Positions 19,161 to 27,306 of a stretch of 48,501 nucleotides of DNA are shown in pieces. Below the pieces are notes generated by a model. That model saw only the letters and a program-made list of their open reading frames with translations. It did no database searches and was not told the DNA's origin. Every line of letters begins with the position of its first letter. Within the stretch, counting starts at the first letter, position 1. The position numbers and the translations under genes were made by a program. The DNA lies in assembly GCA_964511405.1 (NCBI GenBank), contig CAZEFK010000014.1, positions 1 to 48,501 of the forward strand. The letters are read 5' to 3'. The DNA comes from CAZEFK01 sp964511405. Lineage in GTDB: Bacteria; Pseudomonadota; Alphaproteobacteria; Elsterales; Elsteraceae.

Positions 19161-20944
19161 TCGGCAAGGTCGCCGACGACGGCGTCGACCACCGCCGACC
19201 AGTCGGCCGTGATTGCGGCCTGGCGATAGAGCCGCATGGTCGGATAGAGCGGCGTGTCGCTGCGCCCGATGAACCAGCGTGGATCGGCCCACGCGTTCAG
19301 CAGGCCCCAGGTCGGCCGGCCGAGCGCGCCGGCCAAGTGCAGGCAGGCGGTGTCGACCGAGATCACCAGGTCGAGATTGGCCATCACCGCCGCGGTATCG
19401 ACGAACGCATCGGTGCGGTCGAGGCCGGGGCCGAGGACATGGACGCCATGGCCGGCGAGCAGCGCGGCTTCGGCGCCGTCGACCTCGTGCTGCAAGGCGA
19501 ACCAGGCGATCGGCCGCGCCGACCCGCCCGCCCGCTCCAGCAGCCGGGCGAGCGCCGCCGCCGGCAGCCAGCGCACGGCCCCCCAATGGGTCGCCGACGC
19601 CCGCCACACCAGCCCGACCCGCAGGGCGCCGGCGGCGCGGCCGGCGATCTCGGCCGCCCATGCCGCGACCAGGGCGGGCTCGGCCGCCAGGTACGGCCGG
19701 TCGATCCGCATGTCGTCGAGGGTGCGGGCCACCGGCGTCAGCACGCCGCCGACGTCGACATAGCAGTGATAGTCGATGCGCCCGGCCGCCTCGGGACTGG
19801 CCACCAGCTCCGATACGCCGGCCGCCGTTCGGAACAGCCGGCGGCAGCCCTGGTCGCTCTCCCCCGCCAGCAGGTAGACGACCGTCGCCCCCAAGTCGGA
19901 CAAGCGCCGGGCATAGCGCAGGTTCTGGATATGATCGCCCCGGCGCGACCGCCCGGAATGCAGCAGGACCCGGCCGTTCGCCAGTGGCTGCCCGAGCCAT
20001 TCCGGTGCCGCAACGACATCGGCAACCGCTCGAAATTCCGGCTGTCGCCGCCAGGCGCCGTCGAGCACGGCCCAGGAATCGTCCAGGCGGCCGTGGCGGA
20101 CCAGGACCGAGGCTGCATAGGTCCGCAGGTCGAGCCGGTCCGGGGCCAGCACCAGCGCCCGGTCCATCGCCTGCCGCGCCGGCTCCAGGCGATCCAGGCT
20201 GTCGGCGACCTTGGCATAGCCGGCCCAGAGTTCGACGTCGCCATCGTCGAGCGCCAGCGCCCGGCCATAGGCCGCCAGCGCTGCCTCGAACTGGCCGTCG
20301 CCGCCGAGCAGGGCGCCGAGCCGGGACCAGTGCGCCGGCAGGTGCGGCTCTAGCTCGGCCAGCCGGCGCGCGCCGTCGACCAGGGCGCCGGGCCGGTCCC
20401 CGCGCGCCAGGCGTGCCTGCAGCAGCGCGGCAAGGATCGCCGGATCCGACGGGGCAAGGTCCGCCGCCCGCTCCAGCAGCGCCGCCCCACGGCCGGCGTC
20501 GCCGGCCTGCAGCGCCAGCACACCGGCATTGTTCAAAGCCATGACGTCGGCGGGATCCAGCGCCAGCAGCCCATCAAACGCGGCGAGCGCGCCGGCGCCG
20601 TCGCCGAGCGCCGTCCGGGCTTCGGCCAGGCCACGCCAGCCGTTGGTCGACGGCGCCAGGGCCAGGGCGGCCTGGAATTCCGCCGCGGCTTCGGCCGGCA
20701 ATCCGGATTTGAGCAGGGCCCGTCCCAGGTTCTCGCGCAAGGGCGGGCTGGCCGGGCGCAATCCGGCAGCCCGGCGCAAGGCCTCGACGGCGCCTGGCGT
20801 ATCGCCCGCCCCCAATCGGCTCAAGGCCAGGATGTTGAGCGCGTCGACATCGGCAGGCTCCTGCCGCAGCCGGTCGGCGCAGATCGCGACGGCGGCATCG
20901 AACCGCCCGCTCCGATAGTGTTCGATGGCGGTTTGGAGATCCAC
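19142..20944 (-). CDS. TPR-repeat protein with C-terminal GT9/GT-B-like glycosyltransferase domain
   Basis: The N-terminal 320 residues or so are tandem TPR helices, for example AIEHYRSGRFDAAVAICADRL, AEFQAALALAP and AALAAYGRALALDDGDVELW. The C-terminal 280 residues resemble the heptosyltransferase-like domain often fused to TPRs, with VGLVWRAS, MANLDLVISVDTACLHLAGA and GRPTWGLLN. Such proteins are common in alphaproteobacteria and may glycosylate proteins or surface structures; the substrate is not evident. The stop overlaps the kinase gene stop region by 19 bases, tail to tail. tRNA-Arg lies just upstream on the same strand. Confidence 0.85.
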   Translation of the reverse strand: MDLQTAIEHYRSGRFDAAVAICADRLRQEPADVDALNILALSRLGAGDTPGAVEALRRAAGLRPASPPLRENLGRALLKSGLPAEAAAEFQAALALAPSTNGWRGLAEARTALGDGAGALAAFDGLLALDPADVMALNNAGVLALQAGDAGRGAALLERAADLAPSDPAILAALLQARLARGDRPGALVDGARRLAELEPHLPAHWSRLGALLGGDGQFEAALAAYGRALALDDGDVELWAGYAKVADSLDRLEPARQAMDRALVLAPDRLDLRTYAASVLVRHGRLDDSWAVLDGAWRRQPEFRAVADVVAAPEWLGQPLANGRVLLHSGRSRRGDHIQNLRYARRLSDLGATVVYLLAGESDQGCRRLFRTAAGVSELVASPEAAGRIDYHCYVDVGGVLTPVARTLDDMRIDRPYLAAEPALVAAWAAEIAGRAAGALRVGLVWRASATHWGAVRWLPAAALARLLERAGGSARPIAWFALQHEVDGAEAALLAGHGVHVLGPGLDRTDAFVDTAAVMANLDLVISVDTACLHLAGALGRPTWGLLNAWADPRWFIGRSDTPLYPTMRLYRQAAITADWSAVVDAVVGDLADQAIAR

Positions 20945-20964
20945 CTTGCTGTCCCAAGACCCGC

Positions 20965-21041
20965 TGGCGACCCCGGCAGGGCTTGAACCTGCAACCCCAG
21001 ACTTAGAAGGTCTGTGCTCTATCCAGTTGAGCTACGGGGCC
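20965..21041 (-). tRNA. tRNA-Arg (anticodon TCT)
   Basis: The minus strand folds as a full cloverleaf of 77 bases including an encoded CCA. The acceptor GGCCCCG pairs with CGGGGTC (one G-T pair). The D arm is GCTC/GAGC. The anticodon stem CAGAC/GTCTG encloses loop CTTCTAA, and the T arm is GCAGG-TTCAAGC-CCTGC. The anticodon TCT reads AGA/AGG arginine codons. The discriminator base is G. Confidence 0.96.
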
Positions 21042-21058
21042 GTTGGACCGGCGGGCGG

Positions 21059-21361
21059 TCAGGAGCGGATGCGGTCGGGCCGGAAATTGTCGGCGTAGCT
21101 CTTGGGCTTGAGTTTGCGGTCGTGGGGCTCGAGCAGCTCGACCCGGTAGCCTTGCTTCTGGGCATAGGCCAGCGCCTCGTCCCGGGTGTCGAAGCGCAAG
21201 CGGATCTGATTGGTGGTGTCGGCGGCGCTGGTCCAGCCCATGAGCGGCTCGGGCTGGCGCCGCGCCCGCGGCGCGAACTCCAGGACCCAGCCGTGGGTCC
21301 GTCCGCGCCCGGACTGCATCGCCGTCTTGGCCGGCTGAAAGATCCGCACCGTCTCCGTCAT
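21059..21361 (-). CDS. ETC complex I subunit, NDUFS4-like accessory protein
   Basis: This 100-residue protein matches the conserved ETC complex I subunit region: VRIFQPAKTAMQSGRG, WVLEF, MGWTSAADTTNQIRLRFDT and AYAQKQGYRVELLEP. In mitochondria the homologue (NDUFS4, 18-kDa AQDQ subunit) stabilises the NADH-oxidising arm of complex I. Alphaproteobacteria carry it as a small stand-alone gene, commonly beside a tRNA-Pro gene and away from the nuo operon, as here. The ATG at 21361 starts MTETVRIFQP. It lies between tRNA-Pro and tRNA-Arg on the same strand. Confidence 0.92.
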   Translation of the reverse strand: MTETVRIFQPAKTAMQSGRGRTHGWVLEFAPRARRQPEPLMGWTSAADTTNQIRLRFDTRDEALAYAQKQGYRVELLEPHDRKLKPKSYADNFRPDRIRS

Positions 21362-21399
21362 GGCGTCCGCTGCCCCTAAAGCCCCGACCTGGCTTCGGC

Positions 21400-21476
21400 T
21401 GGTCGGGGCGGAGGGATTCGAACCCCCGACATCCTGCTCCCAAAGCAGGCGCTCTACCAGGCTGAGCCACGCCCCG
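21400..21476 (-). tRNA. tRNA-Pro (anticodon TGG)
   Basis: A 77-base cloverleaf including encoded CCA is present. The acceptor CGGGGCG pairs perfectly with CGCCCCG, with discriminator A. The anticodon stem CCTGC/GCAGG holds loop TTTGGGA. The T arm is GGGGG-TTCGAAT-CCCTC. The anticodon TGG reads CCA and, with wobble, other proline codons. Confidence 0.97.
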
Positions 21477-21622
21477 ATGCCGATGCAGCCGCAGACCCCC
21501 GCGGCTCCCGAGGGGTTGTAACCCGCCGCCCGGGGACCCGCAACCTCGGCCGAACCGGTCGCGCAACGGCGGCCGCCCGGTCTTTAATGCGCCGCGCCGT
21601 CCCATTCTGCAGGAGCTGCTCC

Positions 21623-22288
21623 ATGTCCCGACGCTCGCTCGCTCTCGACGACCAGGTCTACGACTACCTGGTCGCCCATTCGGCCGACGAGACCGACCTC
21701 ATGCGCCGCCTGCGCGCCGAAACCGCGCCCATGCGCAACGCCGGCATGCAGATCAGCCCCGAGCAGGGGACCCTGCTGGGCTTCCTGGCCAAGCTGATCG
21801 GCGCCCGGCATGCCCTGGAGATCGGCACCTTCACCGGCTATTCCAGCCTGGCCGTGGCCCGCCATCTGCCGGCCGACGGCAAGCTGGTGGCCTGCGACAT
21901 TTCCGACGAGTACACCCAGGTCGCCCGCCGCTACTGGGCCGAGGCCGGCCTCGGCGACCGCATCGAGCTGCGCCTGGGGCCGGCACTCGACAGCCTGGCC
22001 CAGCTGGAACGCGAAGGCTGGACCGGCCGCTTCGACGTCGCCTTCATCGACGCCGACAAGACCAGCTATGACGGCTATTACGAGGCGTGCCTGCGCCTGG
22101 TCCGCCCAGGCGGCCTGATCGCCATCGACAATGTGCTGTGGAGCGGCGCGGTGGCCGATCCGACCGACCAGCGCGAAGACACCGTGGCGCTGCGCCGGCT
22201 CAACGCCAAGATCCGCGACGACACCAGGGTCGACCACGCCATGGTGCCGATCGGCGACGGCCTGATGCTGGTCCGCCGGCGCGCCTAG
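21623..22288 (+). CDS. SAM-dependent O-methyltransferase, CCoAOMT/COMT-like family 3
   Basis: This 221-residue class I methyltransferase has ALEIGTFTGYSSLAVARHLP (SAM-binding glycine loop), LVACDISDEYTQVARRYW (acidic residue at the end of strand 2) and FDVAFIDADKTSYDGYYE. The last supplies the metal-binding aspartates of divalent-cation-dependent catechol-type O-methyltransferases. IDNVLWSGAV follows. The acceptor is probably a catechol-like or small aromatic compound, but bacterial members are poorly defined. The ATG at 21623 has an AGGAG ribosome-binding site. Its stop overlaps the convergent DUF192 gene by four bases. Confidence 0.9.
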   Translation: MSRRSLALDDQVYDYLVAHSADETDLMRRLRAETAPMRNAGMQISPEQGTLLGFLAKLIGARHALEIGTFTGYSSLAVARHLPADGKLVACDISDEYTQVARRYWAEAGLGDRIELRLGPALDSLAQLEREGWTGRFDVAFIDADKTSYDGYYEACLRLVRPGGLIAIDNVLWSGAVADPTDQREDTVALRRLNAKIRDDTRVDHAMVPIGDGLMLVRRRA

Positions 22289-22749
22289 GAGCCCTTGAAG
22301 GCCTTGTAGATCACCTTGTCGCCCGGCTTCAGGCCGAGCCGGGCGGCGGTGCCGCCATTGACCTCGAGCACCGCGGCGGCCGGCCCGTCGCTGGAGATGG
22401 TGGCGAGCGACAGCGGCACCGCCCGCTCGGCGATGCGGCTGATCGTGCCGTCAGCCCGGATGAACACCATGTCCAGCGGGATCAGGGTGTTCTTCATCCA
22501 CATCAGCAGCTCCTGCTCGCTGTCGTGGGGGAACAGCATGCCCGCGTCGGGGGCCAGGCTGCGGCGGAACATCAGGCCCTGGGCCTGCTGCTCGGGCGTC
22601 AGCGCCAGCTCGATGGTAAAGTGGTGCCGCTTGCCGCCGCTTTCGATGTCGAGGCTGTCGGAAGCGAAACTGACCAGGGATTGCGCGCCGGCCGCCAGCG
22701 GCAGCAGGACGAGCAGGAGGACCGGAAGGACGTTCGAGAGGCGCCGCAT
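22285..22749 (-). CDS. DUF192 family secreted protein
   Basis: The 154-residue precursor starts with a signal peptide (hydrophobic run in residues 7-22, likely cleavage after AGA). The mature part shows DUF192 hallmarks: FTIELALTPEQQAQGLMFR, MLFPHDSEQELLMWMKNTLI, PLDMVFIRADGTI and a closing AAVLEVNGGTAARLGLKPGD. The family is a small beta-barrel of unknown function, found in the periplasm or extracellularly. The gene is convergent with the O-methyltransferase (overlapping TAG stops) and lies 33 bases downstream of the deacetylase-family gene on the same strand. Confidence 0.9.
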   Translation of the reverse strand: MRRLSNVLPVLLLVLLPLAAGAQSLVSFASDSLDIESGGKRHHFTIELALTPEQQAQGLMFRRSLAPDAGMLFPHDSEQELLMWMKNTLIPLDMVFIRADGTISRIAERAVPLSLATISSDGPAAAVLEVNGGTAARLGLKPGDKVIYKAFKGS

Positions 22750-22782
22750 GGCCCGCGACCATAGCCGCGCCGGCCGCTGCCG

Positions 22783-23880
22783 TCACCGGGTCACGGCACG
22801 GGCGATGGCCGCGATCTCGGGCCGCACCGGACCGGGCCGCGGTGGGTCGGCCAGGGTCGTGAACCAGTGCTCGGGCGGGTTGCGGCCCTGGCTGCGCCGC
22901 CAGGACAGGCCGCGCAGCACCGATTCGGCGGCCGGCGGCAGCCGCACCGGCAGCGGATGACCGGCCAGGGTCCCCCAGAACCCGGCCCAGGCACGGGCGA
23001 CCGACCAGGGATTGTAGCCGCCACCGCCCAGCATCAGCAGCGCCGGCGCCAGCGGCCGCAGCGCCGCCACGGCCGACCACAGGGCGCCGTTCGACAGCGC
23101 CAGCTGGCTCATGGGGTCATCGGCGAGTCCGTCGACGCCGCCCTGCACCACCAGCACCGACGGCCGGAAGCGGTCGACCAGCGGCCGCACCGCCCAGTCC
23201 ATCAGCGCGGCCAGCTCGCTGTCGTTGAAATCGGGCGGCACCGGCAGGTTGCGCGCCATGCCGCCGGCACGATCGTCGACATGGCCGGTATAGGGCCAGC
23301 GGCCGGCCTCGTGGATCGAGATGGTCAGCACACGGTCGTCGTCCGCGAAGGCGGCCTCGACGCCGTCGCCGTGATGGGCGTCCAGGTCGACATAGGCGAT
23401 GCGCGCGTGACCCTGGTCCAGGAGCTTCAGGATGCCGAGCACGGCGTCGTTGAAGTAGCAGAAGCCGCTGGCCATGGCGCGGCGGCCGTGATGGGTGCCG
23501 CCGCCCAGGTTGTGGACGACGCCGCGCTCGGCCAGGTGGTCCACCGCCAGCAAGGTGCCGCCGGCCGACGTCGCCGGGCGCCGGAACATCTCGGCATAGA
23601 TCGGGTTGCCGTTGCGGCCGATCTGATAGCGGTCGCGCTCGGCCGCGGGCAGGTCGCGCGCCGCTTCGGCCCGCCGGACCGCGTCGATGTAGCCGGGATC
23701 GTGGAACCGGGCGAGCTGGTCGGGCGTGGCTACCGGCGCCTCGCGGTAGTCGGCGGGCGCAACCCAGCCCAGCGCCCGGATCAGATCGAGCGCACTCGAC
23801 ACCCGCGGGATCGCCAGGGGATGGCCGCTGCCGTAGGAGGACTGGCGGTAGATCTCGGCGGCGATCAGCAGCGGCGGCAT
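22783..23880 (-). CDS. Histone deacetylase / AcuC-family Zn-dependent deacetylase
   Basis: The 365-residue protein has the arginase-fold HDAC active site. His130-His131 lie in NLGGGTHHGRRAMASGFCYFND. Zn ligands Asp167 and His169 are in YVDLDAHHGDGV, and the third acidic ligand is in QGGVDGLADD. The catalytic Tyr is in MLGGGGYN. Bacterial members deacetylate proteins such as acetyl-CoA synthetase (AcuC) or small acetylamines; no acuA or acs gene is visible to decide. The ATG at 23880 (MPPLLIAAEIYRQSSYGSGH) matches family N-termini; the 25 in-frame codons upstream do not. It is divergent from the thiamine-controlled transporter. Confidence 0.9.
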   Translation of the reverse strand: MPPLLIAAEIYRQSSYGSGHPLAIPRVSSALDLIRALGWVAPADYREAPVATPDQLARFHDPGYIDAVRRAEAARDLPAAERDRYQIGRNGNPIYAEMFRRPATSAGGTLLAVDHLAERGVVHNLGGGTHHGRRAMASGFCYFNDAVLGILKLLDQGHARIAYVDLDAHHGDGVEAAFADDDRVLTISIHEAGRWPYTGHVDDRAGGMARNLPVPPDFNDSELAALMDWAVRPLVDRFRPSVLVVQGGVDGLADDPMSQLALSNGALWSAVAALRPLAPALLMLGGGGYNPWSVARAWAGFWGTLAGHPLPVRLPPAAESVLRGLSWRRSQGRNPPEHWFTTLADPPRPGPVRPEIAAIARAVTR

Positions 23881-23951
23881 GGCGCCGCCACGATAGCATC
23901 GGTCACGAACGGCTTGCGCCCCGTCCGAACCCGCGCCCATAGTCGGCGGCA

Positions 23952-24044
23952 TCACTGGGGGGAGCCGCGCCGCGGCTGAGAGGTCCCGCCTCCGGGACGA
24001 CCCTTGGCACCTGATCCGGTTCGCACCGGCGTAGGGACGAGTGA
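23952..24044 (+). promoter_or_regulatory. TPP riboswitch (THI element)
   Basis: All conserved blocks of the thiamine diphosphate aptamer are present in order: GGGGAGC, GGCTGAGAG, GACCC, CACCTGATCCGG and CCGGCGTAGGGA. The P1 stem is TCACT (23952-23956) pairing with AGTGA (24040-24044). The P1 3' strand overlaps the only purine-rich ribosome-binding sequence and ends three bases before the ATG at 24048. With no space for a terminator, TPP binding should block translation initiation. A possible promoter upstream is TTGCGC with CATAGT 18 bases later. Confidence 0.95.
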
Positions 24045-24047
24045 GCC

Positions 24048-24827
24048 ATGCGCGACGAACCGACTCAGCCGTTTCCCGATCCGCGCCCCGCCCCGCCGGG
24101 CGTCGCCGTCGCGGTCCGCCGCCTCGCCTACGGCGCGGAGATGCTGTTCGCCGACTTCGCGCTGGAGCTCGCGGCCGGCACCACCACCTGCCTGCTGGGG
24201 CCGAGCGGCGTCGGCAAGTCGACGCTGCTGCGGCTGGTCGCCGGGCTGGCGCCGCACGGCGCCGAGGTCACCGTCGCCGCCGGCGACGGCCGGCCGCTGG
24301 CCGGGCGGGTGGCCTACATGGCCCAGAGCGACCTGCTGCTGCCCTGGCTCACGGTGCGCGACAACGTGCTGATCGGCACCCGCCTGCGCGGCCAGGCGGC
24401 GGCACGCGCCGATATCGCCCGGGCCGAGGCGCTGCTGGCCCAGGTCGGGCTGGCCGGCGACCGCGGCAAGCGGCCGGCGGCCTTGTCCGGCGGCATGCGC
24501 CAGCGCGCCGCCCTCGCGCGCACGCTGTTCGAGGACCGGCCGGTGGTCGCCATGGACGAGCCGTTCTCGGCGCTCGATGCCCTCACCCGCTACCAGGCCC
24601 AGGAGACGGCCGCGCGCCTGCTGGCCGGCCGCACCGTGCTGCTGGTGACCCACGACCCGCTGGAGGCGCTGCGCCTGGGCCACCATGTCCATGTCCTGAC
24701 CGGCCGGCCGGCGCGCCTCTCGGCCGACCTGGCGCCGCCCGGGCCGCCGCCGCGCGACGCCCGCCGGCGCGACCTGCTGGACCGGCAGGCCGCCCTGCTG
24801 GCCGAACTGGCCGGGGGATCGGCATGA
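24048..24827 (+). CDS. thiZ: ABC transporter ATPase for thiamine pyrimidine precursor (ThiZ-like)
   Basis: The 259-residue ATPase has Walker A GPSGVGKST (near 52-60), a Q-loop in MAQSDLLLPWL, signature LSGGMRQRAALAR, Walker B VVAMDEPFSALD and the switch histidine in LLVTHDPLEAL. It resembles the nitrate/taurine-type ATPases that pair with NMT1-like binding proteins. It is the first gene after the TPP riboswitch and overlaps the permease by ATGA. The specificity (HMP or formyl-aminopyrimidine rather than thiamine) is inferred from the NMT1/ThiY-type binding protein and the riboswitch. Confidence 0.88.
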   Translation: MRDEPTQPFPDPRPAPPGVAVAVRRLAYGAEMLFADFALELAAGTTTCLLGPSGVGKSTLLRLVAGLAPHGAEVTVAAGDGRPLAGRVAYMAQSDLLLPWLTVRDNVLIGTRLRGQAAARADIARAEALLAQVGLAGDRGKRPAALSGGMRQRAALARTLFEDRPVVAMDEPFSALDALTRYQAQETAARLLAGRTVLLVTHDPLEALRLGHHVHVLTGRPARLSADLAPPGPPPRDARRRDLLDRQAALLAELAGGSA

Positions 24828-25588
24828 CCGCCCTCGCCCGTGCCGCCCGGCCGCTGGTGGTGGCCGTGGTGTTGCTGGCCGCCTGGCAGGCGGTGGTCTG
24901 GCTCGGCCGGCTGCCGCCCTACATCCTGCCGGGGCCGGCCGCGGTGCTGCGTGCCCTGTGGCTGCGCTGGCCGCTCCTGGCCCAGCACGGCCTGACCACC
25001 CTGGCCGAGATGCTGCTGGGCCTGGTGGCGGGAACCGGCGCCGGCGTCGCCAGCGGCTTGGTCATGACCCGCTTCGCCCTGGTGCGGCGCTGGCTGATGC
25101 CGCTGATCCTGATCAGTCAGGCGCTGCCGGTGTTCGCGCTGGCGCCGCTTTTGGTGCTGTGGCTGGGCTACGGCGTCTATTCCAAGGTCGCCATGGCGGC
25201 GATCGTGATCTTCTTTCCGGTCGCGTCGGCCTTCTACGACGGTCTCAGGCGCACCGAATCAGGCTGGCTGGACTTGGCCCGCACCATGGACGCGACCCCG
25301 GGCGCCGTGCTGTGGCGGCTGCGCCTGCCGGCGGCGCTGCCGGCGCTCGGCTCGGGCCTCCGGATCGCCGCCGCGGTCGCGCCGATCGGCGCCGTGATCG
25401 GCGAGTGGGTCGGCTCGAGTGCCGGGCTCGGCTACCTGATGCTCAACGCCAACGGCCGCATGCAGGTGGACCTGCTGTTCGCCGCGCTGGCGATCCTCGC
25501 CCTGCTGTCGGTCGCCCTCTACGCCGCCGTCGACCGCCTGGTCCGGTGGGCGACGCCCTGGGCCGCCGACGCGCTCCCGCCTGCCTGA
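24824..25588 (+). CDS. thiX: ABC transporter permease for thiamine pyrimidine precursor (ThiX-like)
   Basis: This 254-residue inner-membrane protein has about six hydrophobic helices. The ATPase-docking EAA-like loop is near residues 145-175, around YDGLRRTESGWLDLARTMDATPG split over the cytoplasmic turn. It also has LPPYILPGPAAVLRAL at the N-terminus, typical of SsuC/TauC/ThiX-type permeases. The ATG at 24824 overlaps the ATPase stop, and the next gene follows at once, so the three proteins should be made together under the riboswitch. Confidence 0.88.
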   Translation: MTALARAARPLVVAVVLLAAWQAVVWLGRLPPYILPGPAAVLRALWLRWPLLAQHGLTTLAEMLLGLVAGTGAGVASGLVMTRFALVRRWLMPLILISQALPVFALAPLLVLWLGYGVYSKVAMAAIVIFFPVASAFYDGLRRTESGWLDLARTMDATPGAVLWRLRLPAALPALGSGLRIAAAVAPIGAVIGEWVGSSAGLGYLMLNANGRMQVDLLFAALAILALLSVALYAAVDRLVRWATPWAADALPPA

Positions 25589-25599
25589 TGGAGATCCCG

Positions 25600-26541
25600 A
25601 TGCGCCTGTCCCTTGCCCTCGCCGCCCTGCTGCTGCTGGCGCTGGCCCGGCCCGCCGCGGCGGCCGACAAGCTGACCGTGGTCCTCGACTGGTTCGTCAA
25701 TCCCGACCACGGCACGCTGATCGTGGCCCAGGAGAAAGGCTTCTTCCGCGACCAGGGGCTGGACGTCGAGCTGGTGGCGCCGGCCGATTCCAACGATCCG
25801 CCCAAGCTGGTCGCGGCCGGCAAGGCCGACGTCGCGGTCGACTACCAGCCGCAGCTCACCCTGCAGGTCGATCAGGGGCTGCCGCTGGTGCGCATCGGCA
25901 CGCTGATCGACACGCCGCTCAACACCCTGGCGGTGCTCGCCGAAGGCCCGATCACGGCGATCGCCGGCCTCAAGGGCAAGAAGATCGGCTACTCGGTCGG
26001 CGGCTTCGAATCGGTGCTGCTGACCAGCGTGCTCAAGCAGGCAGGCCTGACCCCCGCCGACGTCACGCTGGTCAACGTCAACTTCAACCTGGCGCCCGCT
26101 CTGCTCAGCCGCCAGGTCGACGCCGTGATCGGCGCCTATCGCAATTTCGAGCTCAACCAGCTGGCGCTGGCCGGCCATCCCGGTCGCGGCTTCTACGTCG
26201 AGGAGAACGGCGTGCCGGTCTATGACGAGCTGGTGCTGGTCGCCAATGCGGCCAAGCTGGCCGATCCGCGCCTGCCCCGGTTCCTGGCCGCGGTCGAGCA
26301 GGGCGCGCTCTATGTCGCCAATCATCCGGACGACAGCCTGAAGCTCTTCGTCAAGGGGCGGCCCGAGCTCGACGACGAGCTGAACCGGCGGGCCTGGGCC
26401 GACACCGTCGGCCGCTTCGCCAAGCGGCCGTTCGCGCTGGACCATGGCCGCTACCAGCGCTTCGCCGAGTTCCTGGTCAAAACCGGCATGATCAAGCAGA
26501 CGCGTCCGCTCGCCGACTACGCCGTGGAGCTGCCGCGCTGA
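25600..26541 (+). CDS. thiY: Periplasmic pyrimidine-precursor binding protein, NMT1/THI5-like (ThiY-like)
   Basis: The 313-residue precursor begins with a clear signal peptide (about 1-22, ending PAAAA). The mature protein has VVLDWFVNPDHGTLIVAQEKGFF, here noted as the LDWFVNPDH block, followed by a PPKLVAAGKADVAVDYQPQ region. These are hallmarks of the NMT1/THI5/ThiY family that binds pyrimidine precursors of thiamine. I chose the ATG at 25600 because GGAG lies 7 bases upstream; the ATG at 25588, coupled to the permease stop, adds four residues. The ligand could be HMP or formyl-aminomethyl-pyrimidine. Confidence 0.88.
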   Translation: MRLSLALAALLLLALARPAAAADKLTVVLDWFVNPDHGTLIVAQEKGFFRDQGLDVELVAPADSNDPPKLVAAGKADVAVDYQPQLTLQVDQGLPLVRIGTLIDTPLNTLAVLAEGPITAIAGLKGKKIGYSVGGFESVLLTSVLKQAGLTPADVTLVNVNFNLAPALLSRQVDAVIGAYRNFELNQLALAGHPGRGFYVEENGVPVYDELVLVANAAKLADPRLPRFLAAVEQGALYVANHPDDSLKLFVKGRPELDDELNRRAWADTVGRFAKRPFALDHGRYQRFAEFLVKTGMIKQTRPLADYAVELPR

Positions 26542-26645
26542 GCAGCGTTGCGCCCCAACCAGTATCCAGCGTGCGACAAGGTTGCTAAAACCCCCGGCGG
26601 GCTGCGGTCGCACCGCCGCCCGGCGATGGGGGAAAGACACCAGCG

Positions 26646-27305
26646 ATGGATCTGAAAGGCGAAACGATCATCCCGGCGCCGCGGGCGGCGGTCTGGCAGG
26701 CGCTCAACGACCCCGAGGTCCTGCGCCAGTCGATCCCGGGTTGCGAGACCATCACCAAGACCTCCGACACCGAGTTCACCGCCAAGGTGGTGGCCAAGGT
26801 CGGCCCGGTGAAGGCGTCGTTCACCGGCGCCGTCACGCTCAGCGACATCGATCCGCCGAACGGCTACCGGATCTCGGGCGAGGGCAAGGGCGGCGCCGCC
26901 GGCTTCGCCAAGGGCGGTGCGGTGGTCCGGCTGGAGGACGCGCCCGAGGGCACCAAGCTGATCTACACCGTCGACGCCCAGGTCGGCGGCAAGCTGGCCC
27001 AGATCGGCTCGCGCCTGATCGAGGGCACGGCCCGCAGCCTGTCCGCCGACTTCTTCCAGCGCTTCGCCAACCTGGTCGCGCCACCCAAGCCGGAGCCTGA
27101 ACCGGAACCCGAGCCCGAGGCAGAGCCCGAGCTGGTGGTCGACGACGCCCGCCACGTGGCGCCGGAGCCCAACGCCCTGGTGCCGGACGAGGCCGCCTCC
27201 ATGGACGCCACCGTGCGCGAAACACAGGGGCTGCCGCCCTGGGCGTGGGTCGGCGGCACCATCGTGCTCATCATCCTGCTGGTGATCGCCGGCCTCAATC
27301 TCTGA
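26646..27305 (+). CDS. CoxG-like SRPBCC protein with C-terminal membrane anchor
   Basis: The 219-residue protein has an SRPBCC domain of the CO dehydrogenase subunit G family (about 1-145: MDLKGETIIPAPRAAVWQAL, LRQSIPGCETI, VKASFTGAVTLSDIDPP). A Pro-Glu repeat linker (about 150-165) and an acidic stretch follow, then a single C-terminal membrane helix (WVGGTIVLIILLVIAGL). In CO-oxidising bacteria CoxG helps attach the Mo-CODH to the membrane. No coxMSL-type genes are nearby, so this may be an orphan recruiting another enzyme. The MATE gene starts one base after its stop, suggesting co-translation. Confidence 0.85.
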   Translation: MDLKGETIIPAPRAAVWQALNDPEVLRQSIPGCETITKTSDTEFTAKVVAKVGPVKASFTGAVTLSDIDPPNGYRISGEGKGGAAGFAKGGAVVRLEDAPEGTKLIYTVDAQVGGKLAQIGSRLIEGTARSLSADFFQRFANLVAPPKPEPEPEPEPEAEPELVVDDARHVAPEPNALVPDEAASMDATVRETQGLPPWAWVGGTIVLIILLVIAGLNL

Positions 27306-27306
27306 C

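Noticed and set aside
20965..21476. tRNA genes as integration site of a mobile island
   Set aside because: No integrase, tRNA 3'-end duplication or composition shift is seen; the surrounding genes are ordinary.
27090..27130. Repetitive Pro-Glu codons that look like a microsatellite
   Set aside because: They are in frame in the CoxG-like gene and encode a linker between the folded domain and the membrane helix.
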